A DNA stretch of 64,000 nucleotides from Sitta carolinensis (Eukaryota > Chordata > Aves > Passeriformes > Sittidae). The notes beneath the pieces were generated by a model. It saw nothing but the letters and a program-made list of their open reading frames with translations, did not search any database and was not told the DNA's origin. The stretch is from assembly GCA_032173965.1 (NCBI GenBank), contig CM063284.1, forward strand, positions 116,596,410 to 116,660,409, read 5' to 3'. The translations under genes and the position numbers were made by a program. Of this stretch, positions 58,061 through 64,000 are shown piece by piece (the first letter of the stretch is position 1; every line of letters starts with the position of its first letter).

Positions 58061-61000
58061 TTTCCACATTCAAGTAGGTGGCTTGACACAGCACTTTAGA
58101 TGAGAAAAAACTCCCACCTGAATTCTTTCACAGCAATAAAATTTCCTCTACATTTCATTTAAAATGGAATAAATCTTATTAATCACTCTGTTAAGACATC
58201 CATCCTGCTTCACCTTTTTCTTTCACAGCACTGGTTCACATATGATATTGTAGACATAAGAGCCAGAACATCATTCATCAGACTTAATCAGTAAAACCTT
58301 CCTTCACAGAGCTGTTTGTTCCAGGAAAGCTCAGTTTCGTGAATCATTTTATATCTGGATTACTTCATTCAAAGCTAGTGTAGGAAACTGGATTTCCTTA
58401 ATGTAAGGTGATATATCACACCTGTCTCTCTGGAGAATTATGCTGGAACTTGGGTTCCTTCCAGACCAAATGATGGCAAATGCCAAAATGCCAAATTAAA
58501 AAGGGAGGTCAGATGGAGAAACATAGACGGGGCTTGTTTCACATCATTCTGAAGTCGAGCAGTGTTTGTAAGAGAACTTTGGTTGTAGCAGAGTTGCGTG
58601 AACTTGCGGTTATTGAGTTATGAAAAAATTAATAACCATAGTGATGCAAAGCTTAAAGTAGTGCCAGTGATATCATACCAGTGATTTCCTGGCTGAAAAA
58701 ACTGCAACTGATTGAGTGCTTTGCTTAAAATGATGTGAATTCTTTTCCAAATCCAAAGAGGCTGGATTTCCAATATTTGCACCATCATTGGAAACTTAGA
58801 TTTGTGTTTCTCCAAAATAAAGTATGAGACACAGAAATTTTTCTTGGTGTATTTTGTATGAGGCTGGGGTTTTCTGAAGAACTGATAAGAACTTCCAAGT
58901 GAAATTGTATTTCATCCCAGTAGACATAACTATAGAACTGAGTAACTTTACAGTGATGAGTATCATCACTGGTGTCTCATGTAAAGACAGGAAACACAAA
59001 TATATCCAGCATGAATTATGTGCAAAGGCACCTGGGGCAGCTTTGTACCTGCTGCCAAACCAGCATGGCAAGATGCAGCACTGGAAAGAGGTACTGACAC
59101 GGGCCTGGAAGCAGTAGACCTACTTTAACTGTGTTTTCCACCTCATTTGATGTTAACCATCCCACAGCAGTATTATTTAGGCATGGTAAATCTACATGAC
59201 TAAATTGCTTGCTATTCCAGAACTTATGCTTATATGGCAGAAGCTTAGATAACTCTGGTATCCACTGTGTTGCACACTATGGGCATATTCCTCACTCGAC
59301 ACCCCAGGGAATAGAATTTACCAGTATCTGTAGAGATATAATTTCTTATAAGGTTGAGGTAGTTGCAAAATGGATATGGGGCTCCACTTTGTGCACCATT
59401 TTTTTACTCTGTACTTGTTTGGACTAACATGAAATGGAAGACTATCTGCTATTGTTTTTAATACTGGTTAGCCTCAAACAGCCTGTGGAAAAATTTCTAG
59501 GAGCAGAAATGTAAAGATATTTGTAAAGTTTGTCCTCAGCATCCACAGAGAAGTTTGAGTGGAAGTCCTGTGGGAGCAAGACTTCCACAGCTACATACTC
59601 AGAGGGCTGGGTCAGAGCATCAGATGGTGGAGTTGTAACCAAAAATAAATTATACTAAAGGTTTTACTGTAGGCTAAATCCATAATAAACTCTAAACCAG
59701 TAAGATCCTGGTTATTACCCAGGCACAGAAATGGTTTTGGACTACTGAACATTCACCATAATTCCTCAGTTTTCTGACAAAAATTCCATTATTTAAAGTA
59801 ATAGTTGGCAGATCCAGAGAGTGGAGGTCACACCAACTGTAAGTGAGTTACAATGTCCTTGTGTATGTAAAACTCATCACTTGTCTCTTTGTGTGGAAAG
59901 AAACAGATGGAGCTGGATTTTTCTAATGCCAGCTGATGTTTTAAGGCCTCAATTCCTTGATAGGAGTTGGACTAAGAAAACTGCATTTTGAAGAAGCCAT
60001 TTAAGTTTCAGACAAGAAAAAGTAATGCAGCTTATCATCATTAGCTTCTTTTTTTTTCTAAAATCTGTAATGTGCAATGGTTTTTCTCTGTGACATAAAC
60101 AGAATCAGTGTTTGTTTAATAATTCAAAACATCCTAAATGACAGTGATGATGAATAAGGGCAAAAGAGAAGAGGTGTTATGTAATGGTAGGACTCCCTCC
60201 TACCCTAAGGAGAAATATGACATTTTTGGATATCCAAAAAACCCCCTGAATGTGCAGCAAAATGGTTAATACAATTATTTTCCCCTCCATTTTTTTAGGC
60301 TTGTATAGGACTGGCATATTTGACAGAAAATGTTGCCTGTGAATTGCTATAACTGATATAAGTGGTGGGGCAACCTCATATTTTTCTGAGAAATACCAAT
60401 GCTATGTAGCTGAGTTTTATTGTAATAGAAAGCCCTTGCAACACCTAAATACACAGAAAGGCATAAGAACGAGTAGCTCTGAGCACAGAGCAACACAGCA
60501 TCACTTGTGACTACACAACTAGAAAAGGTCTCTGTGTATTCCCATTATGTCCATATTGGAAAAACCCAATCTCATATATCAAATGGAGTCAAGGATACTG
60601 CTTGACATGGATTAGTTTATATTAAAGAAATGTAGCACCATGCATCAGGGAACATTAGTGAAACCTGACCTCATCCATCACTGGCTCTCCGGCAAGTGTA
60701 GCCATATCCATTTGTTTCATGAAAATTCAGAACTGAGCATCTGTTTATATTGGGTAATCCTTGTACCGCATCATATTACACTAGACAGAAACTCAGTGCC
60801 ATAAGTCATCAAAATTTACTCCTGCTAAAATCAACACAAATGTCACTTACCACTCAGGCACCCTTGTTACACAAACTAATGCCAACAAAACCCCCTCAAA
60901 CCTCAAAACCACAAAACAGCTGTCAGTCAGGACATATTTATGAGGCACAGCCTTACATCCCACCAGCATTTCACAGGATGAGTGTGTTTCTGATGATGCC

Positions 61001-62511
61001 AATGAAGTGACATGAAATGACAATGCCAAAAAGCTGAACTTTCTCCCCTTAAACACATCCCCTGGCTCAAGCCCATCACTGCTTAGAACCAGACTCTGTT
61101 GTGTTCAGTTGGGCGTGTCACATGTAATTTTAAATCTTCAGGGTCCTGGCAGGGAGGACATTGGACCCATGGATCTGCAACTTGCTAGGGCTGCAAACAG
61201 AGGCCGTAGGTGATGTCTTAGTGTATCTAAAGTAATTGGTCAGTTAAGTGCCACCACTGACACCTTTTCTGATTTCAGAGAAGTTCTGCCTGCTCCTTGC
61301 TGAGCAAAGGGTTAATAGATTAACAACACGAACTGGTTGTCTTGGATAGAAAAAAAATAGCGATGCTGTATATATAAGTATTCATACTAAAACATGTGTC
61401 AGTCTTGGAAAAGTACAGGGTCAAACATCAAGGAAATACATGGAAAGTTTTATTCCATAATTTCTCATGTGAATTATATTTTTGGATCATGGCACTCACT
61501 TTTTAATTCCCAACATGCAGCTCTTTTTTCAAAAATACATTCTTACCAGAACAGGCAGGGAGAGTGAGGGCCAGAGAGACAGTCTCCTTGGGTTCCTGCT
61601 GTGAAAGGAGCTTGGATTTTCATAGTATGGTGCATGCTGCTATGTAAATCATGTGCCTCAAGTTTTACCTCTGGGCCTTCTGGAATCTCTTTGTGTCCCT
61701 GAGTCAAGTAACTCAGCTTCAATCATCAAGGTACCTCAGAGAAAATTATAATAGGGCATTATTTTATAATTAAGAATGGAAATTCAGTCTCCCAAATGGT
61801 CATGAAATTAATCCCTTTTCATCTAGCATTTTCAGAATGAGAAGCCTAGTCTAATGCATCTCTTGACAGTAGCAACAAAATCATCATCCATCACTTTGCA
61901 CCAGGGAAGTCCCTTCATTTGCTTCATTTTCAGTCTGGGAATTCCATCTTCACACAAATGAATGAACACCAGAAAAACAGCCCTTCAGATAAATTGCCTC
62001 CTGAGGTATATATCTTTAGATACTGCATTGCATTCATATATTAATATTATATGCATTACCTTTCCCATAAGATGAATAAAGTCCCCATACAGCAGAAATC
62101 ACCCTCTATATATTCACTTAATGATCAGGATAAACCTGGTACATTACCTTTAGTGTGGGAATTCTGATTGGAAACCAGGAAAACACCAGAGGAAAGGAAA
62201 ATCTACTTTATGGAACTGAAAAGCAAATGCAATGGAATGTGCAGCTGATAGCCCTACACAGACCAAAAGCTGCTGTAACAACTGTGCACAAACACTAAAA
62301 ACACATTCAATTCTAAATAACCTTAATGTTTTCTCCATATGTTGAGTACAATGATGCAGTGATAAATGATATTGAGGTTTGGAACCTTTCTAGAGAAAGA
62401 AAATAAAATCTGTTACTTTAATTCAGCAAAGAAATTTTGCCCCATGTCTATGCTTGTTGAGGAAAAAGATGCAGCCTTTTACTTACCTAATGTTTATTTT
62501 TTGCATTCTAG
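58061..62511. other. Unannotated noncoding stretch
   Basis: About 4.4 kb of AT-rich DNA. I recognise no repeat family, RNA gene or coding exon. Frames of 60-96 codons are random in composition. Confidence 0.5.
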
Positions 62512-62568
62512 GAAGATTATCACTAAGATCTTTGAAAATAAAGCATATGACTATTCCTTCAAACACAA
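62512..62568 (+). other. Candidate 57-base internal exon
   Basis: A T-rich tract (from about 62490) runs into TTCTAG at 62506-62511. Fifty-seven bases later comes a consensus donor, AA followed by GTAAGT, at 62569. The length is divisible by three and phase 1 is open, encoding KIITKIFENKAYDYSFKHK with an alternative first residue. I do not recognise the peptide. Such exon-like segments arise by chance, so confidence is low. Confidence 0.18.
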
Positions 62569-64000
62569 GTAAGTTACAGATGACTGTAATTGGGTGTCAG
62601 ATTGGGTTTCAGTCTTGGAAATATTTTTAAGGTAAAAATGTGGATGAGGCTCAAGACAATTATATCCTACTAAATTGTAAGCATTGCTTAATAGAATGAT
62701 GTCAATTAAGAGAGTTTGGTCTTAGTTTTATCACATAATTTCAGTAAAAAGAAAAGATTTTTCAGGCTTAAATTTTATGTTGAAGAAATTCAACTTCATT
62801 CATCTTAGAGAAAAACAAGAGCATACAGAAGCTGATGTTCAAACCTCTGGAAAACCTTGATTGTTTCACCAATAGGGCATCAGAACAGAAATGAATGCCT
62901 GTAACACGTGGATCAGCATGATCCTGGAAAAAAATCAGATGGGGAAATGTATTGTCAATGGAAGGAATATTGTATTGAGGTAAAAAAAGTATTTCTCTCT
63001 CATTCTTCATTCTATTTAATTAAATGCATGTTTATTGAGCACATATACTGCATTGAACAAAAGAGACTCCAGTGGAGGAATTTCCCATGCTTGGAAGACA
63101 AAATCAGCATACAATAAAAAATATATTTCTCTAAAAAGGGTCAGACTTCTTATGGGTCTACATGAGTTTTGATGCTTGAGTCTCACCACTTGGTTTAATA
63201 GCTGTAGTTGCAGTCTGTCAGTGTATGGGGTGCACTATTCACCTCTTACACCCTGACCATCAGAATGCAAAACAGACATTTGTTTCAGCTGTGGTTTACA
63301 TAGGCAAATTCCAGGATATACTTTACACTGAGGGAAGCTGGTTTCATATATCAGTGGGAAATGCAGCAAGAATGGTTATATCACAGTAGGATATGGGTGG
63401 GCTGGGCCCACGGTTCTTGCAGATGAGGTTTAGGATTGGGATGGATTCTCAAGAGTCAAATCCCTCTATTAGATGGTAATTTTGCACTGAAGTTCAGTAC
63501 AAATTAGGTAGATTACATTCTTTTCAAAATAAAAAAATATTAAAAAAAGAAAAAAAATTAATACTCCCCGACTCCTGTAAAGAAAACTGACCTCATGTTC
63601 TGAGATACAAAAGTACCTCTTCAAGGCCTTTAACCAGCAACAAAACTTGGGATCCTCAAGTAACTTGTGTCATGATAGTGCTCTTCGATCTCTCTCACCT
63701 AAACATGTATGAACAAATGGATGCACCACTGATGATCTGATAACCAGTAACTGTCTTCAGATTTCTCATTCCATATGTGAGAAATGGTTATAAAATATCA
63801 TGGAATCTTTGAAAAACACTAAATCTTACTTCAATTTACATCAGGAAAATGGAACTCCTTGCTTCGCGGGGTGTTGGAGGGATGCACGCATCACCATAGA
63901 TGAGGAGCAGTCAGCAGTTGTTTTTCATGCTCTTTATTCTGGGGAAACGTTTTCCCAGGCATCACTTTTCATTAGAGATACTTGCCCACATGTATCATTC
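62569..64000. other. Unannotated stretch to the window end
   Basis: AT-rich, with an A-rich low-complexity patch at 63529-63558. No gene or mobile element recognised. Confidence 0.5.

Noticed and set aside
1..64000. CRISPR array, operon or bacterial genes
   Set aside because: Repeat families, CpG islands and lack of dense coding show vertebrate DNA. No direct-repeat/spacer pattern was seen.
1..64000. tRNA, rRNA, snRNA or well-known microRNA genes
   Set aside because: I looked for common signatures (tRNA A and B boxes, U6 start, let-7 and miR-9-type cores) and found none. A covariance-model scan would be needed to exclude weaker ones.

Overview
This window is vertebrate nuclear DNA, almost certainly from a bird and most likely a songbird or other neoavian. 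The evidence is the repeat content. There are several CR1 LINE copies with the bird-type 3' region, two endogenous-retrovirus LTRs of types I know from songbird genomes, and worn-down amniote relics (L2, MIR, ancient CR1). There are no Alu, L1 or B-type elements and no bacterial-style gene packing. All family calls are by recognition, because no search could be run.

I find no confident host protein-coding gene. Nearly all open frames are short and random-looking, many begin at a non-ATG codon, and the longer ones fall on repeats. The window reads as intergenic or long-intron sequence. The left edge (1-265) is a dense CpG island, probably the promoter end of a gene lying mostly outside. A second, isolated CpG island lies at about 57720-58060, and a weaker CpG-rich patch at 42690-43030. 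A 57-base exon-like segment at 62512-62568 is the only splice-bounded candidate exon I would keep, with low confidence.

Layout. 1-6500: CpG edge, two CR1 remnants, then unannotated DNA ending in a TAAT-rich patch and a TA/CA microsatellite. 7100-9735: an ancient LINE L2 in plus orientation, broken by an ancient minus-strand CR1. 18390-18990: a CR1 reverse-transcriptase relic. 20130-20600: a CA microsatellite and a MIR SINE. 21485-31720: mostly unique DNA with conserved-element-like patches, MIR relics and a 78-base CA repeat. 37085-37215: a possible DNA-transposon relic. 39031-39372: a long pyrimidine-only pentanucleotide array, followed by a 590-base CR1. 45010-47436: a MIR relic and then a collapsed endogenous retrovirus. 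48160-48370: a patch with a perfect 12-base inverted repeat of homeodomain-type sites. 51806-52480: a second LTR. 53240-54470: an ancient CR1 carrying a younger CR1 inside it. 54540-55160: a conserved-element-like block. 57104-57365: another CR1. The rest, to 64000, is mostly featureless AT-rich DNA.

The most interesting item is the collapsed retrovirus at 45765-47436. An LTR with a lysine-tRNA-like primer site is followed about 75 bases later by an intact 84-codon frame. It has an optimal Kozak start and two strongly hydrophobic segments, in a provirus that otherwise has no readable gag, pol or env. The paired inverted homeodomain-type sites and the isolated CpG island are the best regulatory candidates.
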